Assembly (NCBI GenBank): GCA_963509715.1
Contig: CAUPCB010000002.1
Location: forward strand, 49,072 to 113,071
Length of the DNA: 64,000 nucleotides
Origin: JABCPE02 sp963509715
GTDB taxonomy: Bacteria > Bacteroidota > Bacteroidia > Flavobacteriales > Weeksellaceae
Reading direction: 5' to 3'
Below are positions 8,561 through 16,450 of the stretch, in pieces. Both the position numbers and the translations under genes were made by a program. Each line of letters begins with the position of its first letter. The stretch's first letter is position 1. Under the pieces are notes generated by a model. The model did no database searches. It had not been told where the DNA came from and saw only the letters and a program-made list of their open reading frames with translations.

Positions 8561-9078
8561 AACTTGAACTCTTTCACGAATTTCACAGGAGATTTCTTGA
8601 GGATGTAGCTTGCTTTTTTATCAAAAAAGCCAATACTTTTTCGGTCTTTTGTTATATACTCAACTGTAAAATTAGCGATATTAAGAGTGTCTTTATCGGT
8701 AATTTGTTTATCGATATCAAGATTTATAACCCGAATATTTTTTACCCTTAAACTATCCAGCTCAGCAATGAGAGGCTTGGTTTTGATAGAATCAGGCGAT
8801 AAAAAATAACTATTGATTTGGTTATAAATCAGCGAATCTACTCCTGTATTCCTGTTCCCAGAAGCATAGATAGCAGAAAGGTCTAGTAGTTCTTGTATTT
8901 TTTGTTTTGTGATGTTATTGATTGCCTGCACACTATCCATTTTTATAGAAGGATAGGAAGTCTTGTTATGGTGTTTTATTTTATCCAAATCACTCATTTC
9001 TTCGGTCTCTTTTTTAGAGCAGGAAAAAACAAAAAGGCATGAAATGATGATGAGAAATAACAATTTAATTTTTTTCAT
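8506..9078 (-). CDS. Lipoprotein of unknown function
   Basis: 190 aa when started at MKKIKLLFLIIISCLFVFSC, which gives a signal peptide and lipobox FSC; a longer in-frame start at 9135 would bury the signal. The mature part has no recognised domain; it is rich in Lys, Asp and Ser and predicted periplasmic. Its start overlaps by 14 bases the end of the membrane protein gene at 9065-10120, so the two are translationally coupled and probably work together. Its 3' end overlaps the convergent cyclo-ligase gene by 55 bases. Confidence 0.75.
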   Translation of the reverse strand: MKKIKLLFLIIISCLFVFSCSKKETEEMSDLDKIKHHNKTSYPSIKMDSVQAINNITKQKIQELLDLSAIYASGNRNTGVDSLIYNQINSYFLSPDSIKTKPLIAELDSLRVKNIRVINLDIDKQITDKDTLNIANFTVEYITKDRKSIGFFDKKASYILKKSPVKFVKEFKFYFIDFDIKDSASVGVTK

Positions 9079-10120
9079 TGTTTTCAATTTTGAATTTAAT
9101 AGCAATAATCTTTCCATTTTCGATTTTGGTATCAAGAACCTTGAGGTTTCGTAAGGACTGGGTAGGTGTGGTTACCAGACCGATGTATTTCTGTTTACTA
9201 AGTGTTTCTACGCCGTATATTTCATTGTCAAATATCTGGTATATCAGAGCATTGTCACTGATTAGATGATTTAGTTTTTGTTGTCTGTTTTTTATATGTT
9301 CCAGTGACGAATTGTCTGTATCCTTCGTCGAATAATAGTAAAGCATAAGCGCATAATCGTCTGGTTTTAAGGCGATATGCTCAACTTCTGGCGCATCCTC
9401 CAGATTTCTGAAAATTTCTACTTTTTCGTACAGAGGCGTACTTACTTCCATTCGTAGAGTTTTATCTTTCGTATTGATATAGAAGCATTCGCCAGGGTTT
9501 ACTTTATAGAGAATAGGAGATTCTTTTTCCTTGATTACTTTTATGTTTATTGTGCTTTGGATAGCTGTTCCTCTGTCAGCATCTGTAAAGCAGAATTGAT
9601 AAGATTTTTTGAACAAGCTGTCAGAATACAATAAAACTATGATAAATAAAGCCAAAACAACAGAAGTAATCACCCATATATAGGCTTTTATACTAGAAAA
9701 TGATGATTTCTTATTGGGTTGGTTTTCAGTAATTTTTGTATCTAATAAAGATGTCGTGTTTTCTATTTTTTCTTCAAGTTCAGGCTCTGGTAAGGATTCG
9801 ACCTCATCTTCTAAATCTACTGCTTCCTCGGAGAAACTTTTTTTAAATTCATACCAAGACTGGTATCCGATATATGCCGAAAACATATTCAGCATGTCTA
9901 TTCTTGGTAGTTTATCTATGTTTGTAGATTTGAAATAGGTGTAAAAAGTCTTTTCACTGATACTTCCTTTGACTTTTTTTCTTAAATCTTCTTGAAAATA
10001 TACGATGTCTATTCCCTTCCATTGAGAAATATCCTCCTCGGAAGGGCTGTGATTCTTCAAATATTCTATCTGAATTTCCTTTTTTAATCGCTCAAAACAC
10101 TCTAAATCCAAATTACTCAA
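9065..10120 (-). CDS. Single-pass membrane protein with cytoplasmic helical N-domain, putative envelope regulator
   Basis: 351 aa. Residues 1-100 form a helical domain (KGSISEKTFYTYFKS ... RIDMLNMFSAYIGYQSWYEFKK) of a type seen in Bacteroidota proteins that resembles a small DNA/protein-binding module, but I cannot name the family. An acidic linker follows, then one membrane helix at about 147-169 (IWVITSVVLALFIIVLLY) and a periplasmic domain of about 180 residues. The architecture is like a membrane-bound one-component regulator; this is inference. The coupled downstream lipoprotein could be its partner. Promoter: TATCTTTG with a TTG 20 bases upstream. Confidence 0.6.
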   Translation of the reverse strand: MSNLDLECFERLKKEIQIEYLKNHSPSEEDISQWKGIDIVYFQEDLRKKVKGSISEKTFYTYFKSTNIDKLPRIDMLNMFSAYIGYQSWYEFKKSFSEEAVDLEDEVESLPEPELEEKIENTTSLLDTKITENQPNKKSSFSSIKAYIWVITSVVLALFIIVLLYSDSLFKKSYQFCFTDADRGTAIQSTINIKVIKEKESPILYKVNPGECFYINTKDKTLRMEVSTPLYEKVEIFRNLEDAPEVEHIALKPDDYALMLYYYSTKDTDNSSLEHIKNRQQKLNHLISDNALIYQIFDNEIYGVETLSKQKYIGLVTTPTQSLRNLKVLDTKIENGKIIAIKFKIENNEKN

Positions 10121-10179
10121 AACACGAATTCATATTTAATTTACTGATAATCAATATTCTTTATTTGTAAAATATTTTA

Positions 10180-10187
10180 CAAAGATA
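10180..10187 (-). promoter_or_regulatory. Putative promoter (TTG-N20-TATCTTTG) of the membrane protein/lipoprotein pair
   Basis: The -7 element TATCTTTG lies on the minus strand, with its -33 TTG at 10208-10210 (20-base spacing). About 50 bases of leader precede the start at 10120. Confidence 0.6.
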
Positions 10188-10225
10188 TTACAATTATTTT
10201 TCATAGGCAATTTTTTTTCTCGCTA

Positions 10226-10233
10226 TATCTTTG
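10226..10233 (+). promoter_or_regulatory. Putative -7 promoter element (TATCTTTG) of the Ala/Glu/Lys-rich lipoprotein
   Basis: TAnnTTTG match divergent from the minus-strand promoter 40 bases away. The untranslated leader would be about 70 bases, long for this genome. Confidence 0.55.
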
Positions 10234-10310
10234 CCTTGTTGATTTGATGTTCAGATTAACAAGTTGAGTCAAGAAATTTAATTTTAACCTTTTAAAAAAT
10301 TTTTATTATT

Positions 10311-10604
10311 ATGAAAAAGTCATTATTCGCAGCTGCTGTTGTAGCATTAGCATTAGTATCTTGTAACAAAAAAGCTGAAGAAGTAAAAGACGCTGTTGAT
10401 TCTACAGCTCAAGAAACTGCTGCTACTGTTGATTCTGCTGCTGGTGCTGCTGTTGATTCTGCTGCTGTTAAAGCTGAAGAAGTAAAAGAAGAAGTTGCTG
10501 CTAAAGCTGAAGAAGTAAAAGATGCTGCTGCTGCTAAAGTAGAAGAAGGAGCTGCTAAAGTAGAAGCTGCTGCTAAAGAAGTTAAAGAAGAAGTTAAAAA
10601 ATAA
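10311..10604 (+). CDS. Small Ala/Glu/Lys-rich lipoprotein with LEA-like 11-residue repeats
   Basis: 97 aa. The signal peptide and lipobox read MKKSLFAAAVVALALVSC. The mature part contains only a few residue types and becomes an 11-residue periodic amphipathic helix (KAEEVKEEVAA, KAEEVKDAAAA, KVEEGAAKVEA), like LEA/apolipoprotein-type helices. Nearly all Ala codons after the signal are GCT and Lys AAA, suggesting strong expression. The product is probably an abundant outer-membrane-anchored helical lipoprotein; role unknown (stress or envelope spacing is speculation). It has its own promoter and a perfect terminator. Confidence 0.75.
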   Translation: MKKSLFAAAVVALALVSCNKKAEEVKDAVDSTAQETAATVDSAAGAAVDSAAVKAEEVKEEVAAKAEEVKDAAAAKVEEGAAKVEAAAKEVKEEVKK

Positions 10605-10629
10605 TTTAACTCTTAAGAAACAATTAAAG

Positions 10630-10659
10630 TCTCTCACTAATTTTAGTGAGAGATTTTTT
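10630..10659 (+). terminator. Strong intrinsic terminator, overlapping the 3' end of the convergent methyltransferase gene
   Basis: Stem TCTCTCACTAA / TTAGTGAGAGA with a 2-base loop, then TTTTTT. The stop codon of the minus-strand gene (10643-10645) lies inside the stem. Confidence 0.9.
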
Positions 10660-11413
10660 GTCTTAGTATCTCGTAGCAGCTTATAGCTACAGCATTGCTT
10701 AGATTGAGAGAGTCTATCGTTCCTGCCATTGGGACGATGATGTTTTCTCCTTTTCCTCTCCAAAAATCACTCAATCCAGAATGCTCCGTTCCGAATACAA
10801 TGGCTGATTTTCCAGTCAGGTTCTTTTCATTTATTCCTTTAGAATCGGTGTTCATTATCGTGGTAAATATCTGAAAATCATTCTTTTTTAAGAAATCAAC
10901 CACTTCTTGATTCTCTGCTTGAAAGAAATTCATCCCAAAAAGACAGCCCACACTGCTTCGGATAACATTAGGGTTATAAAAATCTGTTCTAGAATCCGTG
11001 ATGACAAGGGCGTCTATCCCAAAAGCCTCGCAGCTGCGCAAAACCGCTCCCAAATTCCCTGGTTTTTCTATGCTTTCCAGCACGATGATGGAGGAATTTT
11101 CTTTTGGTTTAAAATCATTCAGTGAGGTTTCTTTTTCTTTGTAAATACCGATAATTCCTTCGGAAGAGCCTCTGTAAGCTATTTTTTCATAAACTTCGCG
11201 ATAAACCAGATGTATTTTCCCTTTTGGAAAATCTGTCCCGAAAATATCTTCGCAAATGAAAAATTCCGCCGCTTCAAAATCAAATTTCAAAGCCCTTTCG
11301 TTTTCCTGTTTCCCTTCTACAGCGAATATTTTGAGTTTCTTTCTCTCGTTATTTTTAGTGAGAATTTTGGTTAGTTTTTTTATTTTTTCGTTTTGAAGAC
11401 TTTGTATAATCAT
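10643..11413 (-). CDS. TrmH/SpoU-family RNA 2'-O-methyltransferase
   Basis: 256 aa. An N-terminal substrate-binding part (MIIQSLQNEKIKKLTKIL ... FAVEGKQENERAL) precedes the knotted SPOUT domain. SAM-binding motifs are present: IEKPGNLGAVLRSCEAFGI (motif 1), VFGTEHSGLS (motif 2) and MAGTIDSLNLSNAVAI (motif 3). It methylates ribose of rRNA or tRNA; which site is not readable. It starts 6 bases after rmuC ends on the same strand, so the two form an operon. Its last codons contain the terminator of the facing lipoprotein gene. Confidence 0.9.
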   Translation of the reverse strand: MIIQSLQNEKIKKLTKILTKNNERKKLKIFAVEGKQENERALKFDFEAAEFFICEDIFGTDFPKGKIHLVYREVYEKIAYRGSSEGIIGIYKEKETSLNDFKPKENSSIIVLESIEKPGNLGAVLRSCEAFGIDALVITDSRTDFYNPNVIRSSVGCLFGMNFFQAENQEVVDFLKKNDFQIFTTIMNTDSKGINEKNLTGKSAIVFGTEHSGLSDFWRGKGENIIVPMAGTIDSLNLSNAVAISCYEILRQKISH

Positions 11414-11419
11414 AGTTTT

Positions 11420-12910
11420 TTATTCATTGGTTGGTTCAGAATTGTCAATCAAACTCTGTGGAAGCTCTTTTTTGTTTTTTATTCCCAGAGATTTCATCTT
11501 TTGGGTCTGCGTGATGAGGTTGTCTCTTCCGCTGTGCAGCTGTTTGTAAGCCTCTGTGTAGGAAGCTTTTGCTTGGTCTATATTTTTGCCGACTTTTTCA
11601 AGGTTTTCTACAAAATTCACAAATTTATCATAAAGTTTGGCGCCTCTTTCTGCGATTTCTATGGCGTTTCTGTTTTGGTTTTCTCGTTTCCAAAGGTCTG
11701 CTATCAGCTTTAAAGAAGTGATAAGGTTGCTCGGATTCAGCAGTAGAATTCTTTTTTCATAGGCGTAGTTCCATAGATTTGGGTCGGCCTGCATCGCCGC
11801 GATATAGGCTGGTTCGCTCGGGATGAACATCATCACGAAATCCAAGGATTTGTCATAATCATCATACGCTTTCTGAGAAAGCTGCTGAATGTGGTTTTTC
11901 ACCGAAGCCAAATGCTGGTTCAGTTTTATTTGATAAACTTCTGGGTCGGTTTCATCTACCAGCTCTGTGAAAGCAGTGAGCGAAACTTTGGAGTCTATAA
12001 TTACATTTCGTTCATCGGGATATTTTATCACGGCATCAGGGCGCATTTTCTTCCCTGAAAACTCGGAAAACAGTGCTTTGTTGTCCTCATTTCGCAATTC
12101 GTGTTCTAGGAAATATTCTCGCCCTTTTACAAGACCGGATTTTTCTAAAATACTTTCCAAAATCATCTCGCCCCAGTTTCCCTGCGTTTTGCTTTCTCCT
12201 TTTAGGGCGCGGGTCAGCCTTTTGGCATCTTCGGAAATCTGCTGGTTCAGAGAGGCTAGTTCTTTTACTTTTTCGCCGAGAGAGAAGCGCTCTTTTGCTT
12301 CTTTATCATAGGTTTCGTTTACTCGGTTTTTTAGTTCTATTATTTTTTCTTGGAACGGATCCAAAATATTTTTTAGGTGAGTTTGGTTCAGGTTCGTGAA
12401 TTTCTCTGTTTTTTCTTCTAAAATTTTATTGGCAATGTTTTCAAAATGGAGTTTGCTTTCCTCTTGTAGCTTTTGGGAAAGGTTTTTCTGCTCTTCCATG
12501 GAGCTTTGCAGGTTTTTGTTTTCTGCCGAAAGTTCAGATATTTTAGCAATATTCTGTAGGTTCTCTTTATTTAGATTAGAAATATTTTGATTTAGAATTT
12601 CATTTGTTTTTCGGAGTTCTGCGATTTGTTCGTTTTGAAGATCTTTCTCTGCCGAGATTTTTATAAGCTGGTTTTCGGTGGTGTTCAGCTTTTCCCTTTG
12701 GTTGGCAGAAAATTCTCTTTCTCCTTTTATTTGTTCTAAAAGTTCATCGATTTTGCCTTCTGCATTGCTGAGTTCAGTTTCTTTTTTAACGAAATTTTGC
12801 TGTAATTCCTCAAAGATATTTCGAGAAATTAGAGAAGATTTTAATGCAAAATATACAGCTGCACCGCCTATAATGAGACCCAGCCCAAACCCTAAAAATA
12901 GATAAAACAT
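11420..12910 (-). CDS. rmuC: DNA recombination protein RmuC
   Basis: 496 aa. An N-terminal membrane anchor (MFYLFLGFGLGLIIGGAAVYFAL) is followed by a long coiled coil (about residues 30-200) and the RmuC domain, recognised from GNWGEMILESILEKSGLVKGREY, PDAVIKYPDERNVIIDSKVSL and FVMMFIPSEPAYIAAM. The domain belongs to the PD-(D/E)xK nuclease superfamily and limits inversions at short inverted repeats. It heads an operon with the RNA methyltransferase. Confidence 0.93.
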   Translation of the reverse strand: MFYLFLGFGLGLIIGGAAVYFALKSSLISRNIFEELQQNFVKKETELSNAEGKIDELLEQIKGEREFSANQREKLNTTENQLIKISAEKDLQNEQIAELRKTNEILNQNISNLNKENLQNIAKISELSAENKNLQSSMEEQKNLSQKLQEESKLHFENIANKILEEKTEKFTNLNQTHLKNILDPFQEKIIELKNRVNETYDKEAKERFSLGEKVKELASLNQQISEDAKRLTRALKGESKTQGNWGEMILESILEKSGLVKGREYFLEHELRNEDNKALFSEFSGKKMRPDAVIKYPDERNVIIDSKVSLTAFTELVDETDPEVYQIKLNQHLASVKNHIQQLSQKAYDDYDKSLDFVMMFIPSEPAYIAAMQADPNLWNYAYEKRILLLNPSNLITSLKLIADLWKRENQNRNAIEIAERGAKLYDKFVNFVENLEKVGKNIDQAKASYTEAYKQLHSGRDNLITQTQKMKSLGIKNKKELPQSLIDNSEPTNE

Positions 12911-12974
12911 GCTTTAACTTTTTAAACTCCGAAAAGTACAAATAAAGAATTAGAAAATAAAATTTTAAAAAGCA

Positions 12975-12982
12975 TATCTTTG
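12975..12982 (+). promoter_or_regulatory. Putative -7 promoter element (TATCTTTG) of the U32 gene
   Basis: TAnnTTTGC match 22 bases before the ATG at 13004. Confidence 0.6.
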
Positions 12983-13003
12983 CAAAAATTTTGAAATTCA
13001 TCA

Positions 13004-14260
13004 ATGACAAAAACAGGAAGAATAGAACTAATGGCACCCGCGGGAGATTTTACTTCTTTGCAGGCGGCTTTGGATAATGGAGCAGATTCAGTGTATTTCG
13101 GGGTGGAACAGCTTAACATGAGAGCGAGAGCCTCTATGAACTTTACCCTAGATGACCTGCCGGAAATCAGCAGAAGATGTAAGGAAAAAGGCGTGAGAAC
13201 TTACCTTACGCTCAATACGATAATCTACGACCACGACCTCTCCATCATCAAAACTCTTTTGGATAGAGCCAAGGCGGCAGACCTTACGGCTGTAATTGCG
13301 ATGGATCAGGCTGTAATCGCCTATGCGAGGCAGATAGGCATGGAGGTGCATATTTCCACGCAGATAAATATTACCAATATAGAAACGGTTAAATTCTATG
13401 CGCTCTTTGCAGATACGATGGTGATGAGCCGAGAGCTCAGCGTTACTCAGGTAAAGAAAATCTGTCAGCAGATAGAAAAAGAGCAGATTAAAGGCCCTTC
13501 TGGTAATTTGGTAGAGATAGAGATTTTCGGGCATGGTGCGCTTTGTATGGCGGTTTCTGGGAAGTGTTATCTGAGTCTTCACTCTCATAACTCATCCGCG
13601 AATAGAGGAGCGTGCAAGCAAAACTGCCGTAAGAAATATACTGTGATAGACCAAGAAAGCGGTTTTGAAATAGAACTGGACAACGAATACATGATGTCGC
13701 CAAAGGATCTTTGTACCATTAATTTCCTTGACCAAATCGTAGATGCAGGAGTGAAAGTCCTCAAATTAGAAGGGCGAGGCAGGGCGCCAGAATATGTGGC
13801 AACCGTGACAAAATGCTACCGTGAGGCAATAGATTCCATAGCGGATGGCACTTATTCCCAAGAAAAAGTAGCAGACTGGATGAGCCGACTAGAAACAGTC
13901 TATAACCGTGGTTTCTGGAGTGGTTATTACCTTGGGCAGAAACTGGGCGAGTGGTCACCAAACCCTGGTTCTAACGCCACACAGAAAAAAGTCTATATCG
14001 GAAGGGGAACGCACTACTACCCAAAAACTAGCATTGCGGAATTCCTTATAGAAGCATTTGATCTGAATGTAGGCGACAAGCTTCTTATCCAAGGGCCTAC
14101 CACAGGTTCCCAAGAAATGGTTGTGGAAAGTATGATGGTAGAAGGAAAGGGCGACAGCCAAAAGGCGACTAAATCTGATGTGGTTACCTTCAAAACGGAT
14201 TTCCGCGTGAGACCAAGCGACAAACTCTACAAAATAGTAAAAAACGATACAATAGCTTAG
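13004..14260 (+). CDS. U32-family tRNA 5-hydroxyuridine synthase (TrhP/YegQ type)
   Basis: 418 aa. It starts with the U32 signature RIELMAPAGDFTSLQAALDNGADSVYFG. The iron-sulfur/zinc Cys cluster is visible as GALCMAVSGKC and ANRGACKQNCRKKY. The PKDLCTINFLDQIVDAGV and LKLEGRGRAPEYV blocks match the TrhP/YegQ branch. Known role of the branch: prephenate-dependent hydroxylation of wobble uridine-34 in tRNA; older annotations call it a peptidase or collagenase. It is monocistronic, with its own -7 element and terminator. Confidence 0.88.
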   Translation: MTKTGRIELMAPAGDFTSLQAALDNGADSVYFGVEQLNMRARASMNFTLDDLPEISRRCKEKGVRTYLTLNTIIYDHDLSIIKTLLDRAKAADLTAVIAMDQAVIAYARQIGMEVHISTQINITNIETVKFYALFADTMVMSRELSVTQVKKICQQIEKEQIKGPSGNLVEIEIFGHGALCMAVSGKCYLSLHSHNSSANRGACKQNCRKKYTVIDQESGFEIELDNEYMMSPKDLCTINFLDQIVDAGVKVLKLEGRGRAPEYVATVTKCYREAIDSIADGTYSQEKVADWMSRLETVYNRGFWSGYYLGQKLGEWSPNPGSNATQKKVYIGRGTHYYPKTSIAEFLIEAFDLNVGDKLLIQGPTTGSQEMVVESMMVEGKGDSQKATKSDVVTFKTDFRVRPSDKLYKIVKNDTIA

Positions 14261-14263
14261 CAT

Positions 14264-14291
14264 AAACCTCTCCAAAAAAGGAGAGGTTTTT
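14264..14291 (+). terminator. Intrinsic terminator after the U32 gene
   Basis: Stem AAACCTCTCC / GGAGAGGTTT with an A6 loop, then TTTA. Confidence 0.85.
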
Positions 14292-14331
14292 AGTATTAGA
14301 TTTAATAAATAAATTATGATAGAAGAAGAGA

Positions 14332-14363
14332 CAAAAAATCTCCTAAATCAATGTTTAGGAGGT
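14332..14363 (-). terminator. Intrinsic terminator of the lipocalin-like lipoprotein gene
   Basis: Stem CTCCTAAA (14340-14347) / TTTAGGAG (14354-14361). On the minus strand it runs into a T6 tract. Confidence 0.75.
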
Positions 14364-14370
14364 AGTCAAG

Positions 14371-14832
14371 TTATTTTACTTTTGTATAGTAATATGTGAT
14401 AGTGTCTTTTACATTATCGTTCTGATAATAGTTACCTATGAAAACTTCTTGAAATGTTGTATCAGTTATGTTCTCTAACTTAATACTACCAACATCATCA
14501 AAAGTGGTGATGTAATTTATGGTTTTAGTGTTTGCATCATAAGTATAAGTACCAGCAGTTTTCCAATCTTCTTCGCACTTGCCATCGATATCTAGATAAC
14601 GCAAAAAAGAGAAAGTGTTGTCTTTTGTAAATTCTAATACAGTAAGTTCATGGCATGCAATATTGGAATGATCATCTATAACGCCAGTTCTTGCATTAAT
14701 ACCTTTTAATCGTGATAATTTCCAAGTTCCTATCGGAAATGGGTCTTTTTGTTCAGTAACTTCATCTTCTGTTCTGTTGTTACACCCAATTAGGCTGAAC
14801 ATAGCAGCCAAAACAAATAAAAAATGCTTCAT
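14371..14832 (-). CDS. Lipocalin-like lipoprotein
   Basis: 153 aa. A lipoprotein signal MKHFLFVLAAMFSLIGC is followed by a lipocalin-like beta domain: PIGTWKLSRLKG near residue 33 is the usual first strand, then FTKDNTFSF and WKTAGTYTYDANTKTI. Such Bacteroidota proteins are periplasm- or surface-facing lipoproteins of unknown ligand. It stands alone with its own terminator; a TAAATTTG element lies on the minus strand at 14865-14872. Confidence 0.78.
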   Translation of the reverse strand: MKHFLFVLAAMFSLIGCNNRTEDEVTEQKDPFPIGTWKLSRLKGINARTGVIDDHSNIACHELTVLEFTKDNTFSFLRYLDIDGKCEEDWKTAGTYTYDANTKTINYITTFDDVGSIKLENITDTTFQEVFIGNYYQNDNVKDTITYYYTKVK

Positions 14833-14973
14833 AATAGTTAAATTTTATATTTAGCGAATTTAGACAAATTTAACCAACTTTCCAATATGATTTTAAGCAG
14901 GTTTTTAGGAATTTGAAATGAGATCAGTGTAATAGAAATTGAATAATTTTTATTACCTTCGCATCAAAAATAA

Positions 14974-15204
14974 ATGGTAATAGTTACACTACAAAGGGAG
15001 AAATGCATAGGCTGTAACTACTGTGCAGAGTTTGCTCCTGAATACTTCCGAATGTCCAAAAAAGACGGAAAATCCGTTCTGCTGAAATCCGTAGAGAAAA
15101 AAGGTTTTCACACCTTAAAAACACCGATAGAAGATGCCTATGAACCTTGCGAAAAGGCAGCAAAGGCATGTCCTGTGAAAATAATCTCTGTAAAATCTAT
15201 CTAA
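14974..15204 (+). CDS. Ferredoxin, single 4Fe-4S type
   Basis: 76 aa. The cluster-binding Cys are visible in KCIGCNYCAEFAPEYF (C-x2-C-x2-C) and in the C-terminal CEKAAKACPVKII, where the fourth Cys precedes Pro; the layout is that of a small monocluster ferredoxin. It is a cytosolic electron carrier; its partner is not indicated by neighbours. A poor -7 match (TACCTTCG, 14954-14961) lies 12 bases upstream of the start. The MscS-type gene follows after 30 bases. Confidence 0.88.
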   Translation: MVIVTLQREKCIGCNYCAEFAPEYFRMSKKDGKSVLLKSVEKKGFHTLKTPIEDAYEPCEKAAKACPVKIISVKSI

Positions 15205-15234
15205 AATATAAGTTTCAAAATATCTTTTTGGGAA

Positions 15235-15756
15235 ATGGAAGTGCTAGACAATGTCTTTTTTAATTCGTACCAGCGCGAGATAGTGGCAACTGCCGTGGTG
15301 CTGCTTTTTTCTTTGCTTATTAGGTTTGTGATTTCTACTTTGGTGGGTAGATTTGGGAAGAAATCAGGTTTTTCAAAGCCCAGAATCAGGCTGGTTCTCA
15401 AATACATAGATTTTCTGATAAGTATTTTTATAATCCTGACCTTGGTTCCAGTCTGGGGAGTGGAGCGGAAACAGGCGTTTTTGGTGATTTCTTCTATTTT
15501 TACTGTGATAGGCGTGGCGATGTTTGCCCAATGGTCTATTTTGAGCAATATCACGGCGGGGATTATTATTTTCTTTTCATTTCCGTTTAGAATAGGAGAT
15601 AAAATAAAAATTCTGGACAAAGATGTCCCGATAGAAGCCGAAATAATAGACATAAGGCTGCTATATACCCTTCTGAAAACCGATAGTGGAGAGCGAATTT
15701 CCTACCCAAATAATCTATTTCTGCAAAAAGGAATAGCCATTGTTAGTAAAAGCTAA
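15235..15756 (+). CDS. Small MscS-family mechanosensitive channel protein
   Basis: 173 aa, about half the length of E. coli MscS (286). Helices at about residues 15-35 and 55-75 precede the pore-lining helix and beta domain: VIGVAMFAQWSILSNITAGIIIFFSFPFRIGDKIKI is the MscS core. The cytoplasmic domain is minimal and ends after the ERISYPNNLFLQKGI block. Short versions are common in flavobacteria. It probably gates in response to membrane tension. The stop overlaps the stop of the facing XRE gene by three bases. Confidence 0.85.
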   Translation: MEVLDNVFFNSYQREIVATAVVLLFSLLIRFVISTLVGRFGKKSGFSKPRIRLVLKYIDFLISIFIILTLVPVWGVERKQAFLVISSIFTVIGVAMFAQWSILSNITAGIIIFFSFPFRIGDKIKILDKDVPIEAEIIDIRLLYTLLKTDSGERISYPNNLFLQKGIAIVSKS

Positions 15757-16121
15757 AGCATAGTTTGTTGTTTTAATAAACTTTTTAAAAGAGCGATTTG
15801 CTCATCTTTTGCTTGTATGAGTTTTTCATAAACATCTTTGTTATCTTGATATAAGTTTTGAACTTGTTGATGTCCAACGCTGTTTTCCTTAATGTCTTGA
15901 TTATAAATAGTTTGTTTATTTAATTCCAATATTTCTGCAACATCTGTTTCTAGTAGTTTGGCAATCATAAAAAGCCTTTCTACACTTATTTTTGTGGAAT
16001 TACTTTCTAATTTGGCATAGGAGGCTTGGGTAAGGTCTAATTCGTGAGCCATATATTCTTGGCTGTAGCCTTTCAGTTCTCTGTATTTTCTAATATTTTT
16101 CCCAATAATGTCATTATTCAT
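15753..16121 (-). CDS. XRE-family transcriptional regulator with C-terminal coiled tail
   Basis: 122 aa. The Cro/C1-type helix-turn-helix covers about residues 8-65 (IRKYRELKGYSQEYMAHELDLTQASYAKLE). The rest is a polar helical tail (NLYQDNKDVYEKLIQAKDEQIALLKSLL) that likely dimerises. A TATATTTG element lies 20 bases upstream. It is divergent from the 52-aa membrane microprotein at 16226, a plausible target; that link is inference. Confidence 0.88.
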   Translation of the reverse strand: MNNDIIGKNIRKYRELKGYSQEYMAHELDLTQASYAKLESNSTKISVERLFMIAKLLETDVAEILELNKQTIYNQDIKENSVGHQQVQNLYQDNKDVYEKLIQAKDEQIALLKSLLKQQTML

Positions 16122-16140
16122 AATAAGATTTATTTATTCG

Positions 16141-16148
16141 CAAATATA
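16141..16148 (-). promoter_or_regulatory. Putative -7 promoter element (TATATTTG) of the XRE gene
   Basis: TAnnTTTGC on the minus strand, 20 bases before the start codon. Confidence 0.6.
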
Positions 16149-16192
16149 ATAAAATATTCTTAAAAGTGGTTAGTTTTAGAAGGGGTATGTTT

Positions 16193-16200
16193 TACCTTTG
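16193..16200 (+). promoter_or_regulatory. Putative -7 promoter element (TACCTTTG) of the 52-aa membrane protein
   Basis: TAnnTTTG match 26 bases before the ATG at 16226, divergent from the XRE promoter 45 bases away. Confidence 0.55.
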
Positions 16201-16225
16201 TCCAAAATATAAATAAAAAAGTAAT

Positions 16226-16384
16226 ATGAAGTTTATTTTTAAGGTTTTAAAGGCATTATTTTTTGGTTTTGGTGGAGCCCTAGTAGGAATAATTATAGGG
16301 GGAATTTTTACAGCAGGTGTCGGAGCGCCTATTTTTGGAATGCTTGGTGCAGCAATAGGGTTGTATATGGGGTATAATTCATAA
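16226..16384 (+). CDS. Glycine-rich 52-aa membrane microprotein
   Basis: MKFIFKVLKALFFGFGGALV opens a 52-residue protein with about a quarter Gly/Ala and a glycine-zipper pattern (GxxxG repeats: GGALVG, GGIFTAGVG, GMLGAAIG), ending MGYNS. It would make one or two closely packed membrane helices. It has a -7 element upstream and a perfect terminator downstream, which support a real gene. Function unknown; glycine-zipper peptides include small pore-forming or membrane-stress proteins, but nothing here decides. Confidence 0.6.
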   Translation: MKFIFKVLKALFFGFGGALVGIIIGGIFTAGVGAPIFGMLGAAIGLYMGYNS

Positions 16385-16416
16385 TAATTTATAAATGAAA
16401 TACTGTAAATAAGAAA

Positions 16417-16450
16417 AAGGTAGATTTATAAATCTACCTTTATTTTTTTA
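16417..16450 (+). terminator. Bidirectional intrinsic terminator
   Basis: Perfect 12-bp palindrome AAGGTAGATTTA / TAAATCTACCTT followed by TATTTTTTTA. It separates the microprotein gene from the end of the comM-type gene. Confidence 0.85.

Noticed and set aside
10353..10763. 136-codon minus-strand frame rich in Phe and Ser opposite the Ala/Glu/Lys lipoprotein
   Set aside because: Low-complexity complement of GAA/AAA/GCT codons; it also runs across the terminator and the methyltransferase end.
13148..13588. 146-codon minus-strand frame inside the U32 gene
   Set aside because: Shadow frame opposite a conserved enzyme; no signal, promoter or family similarity.
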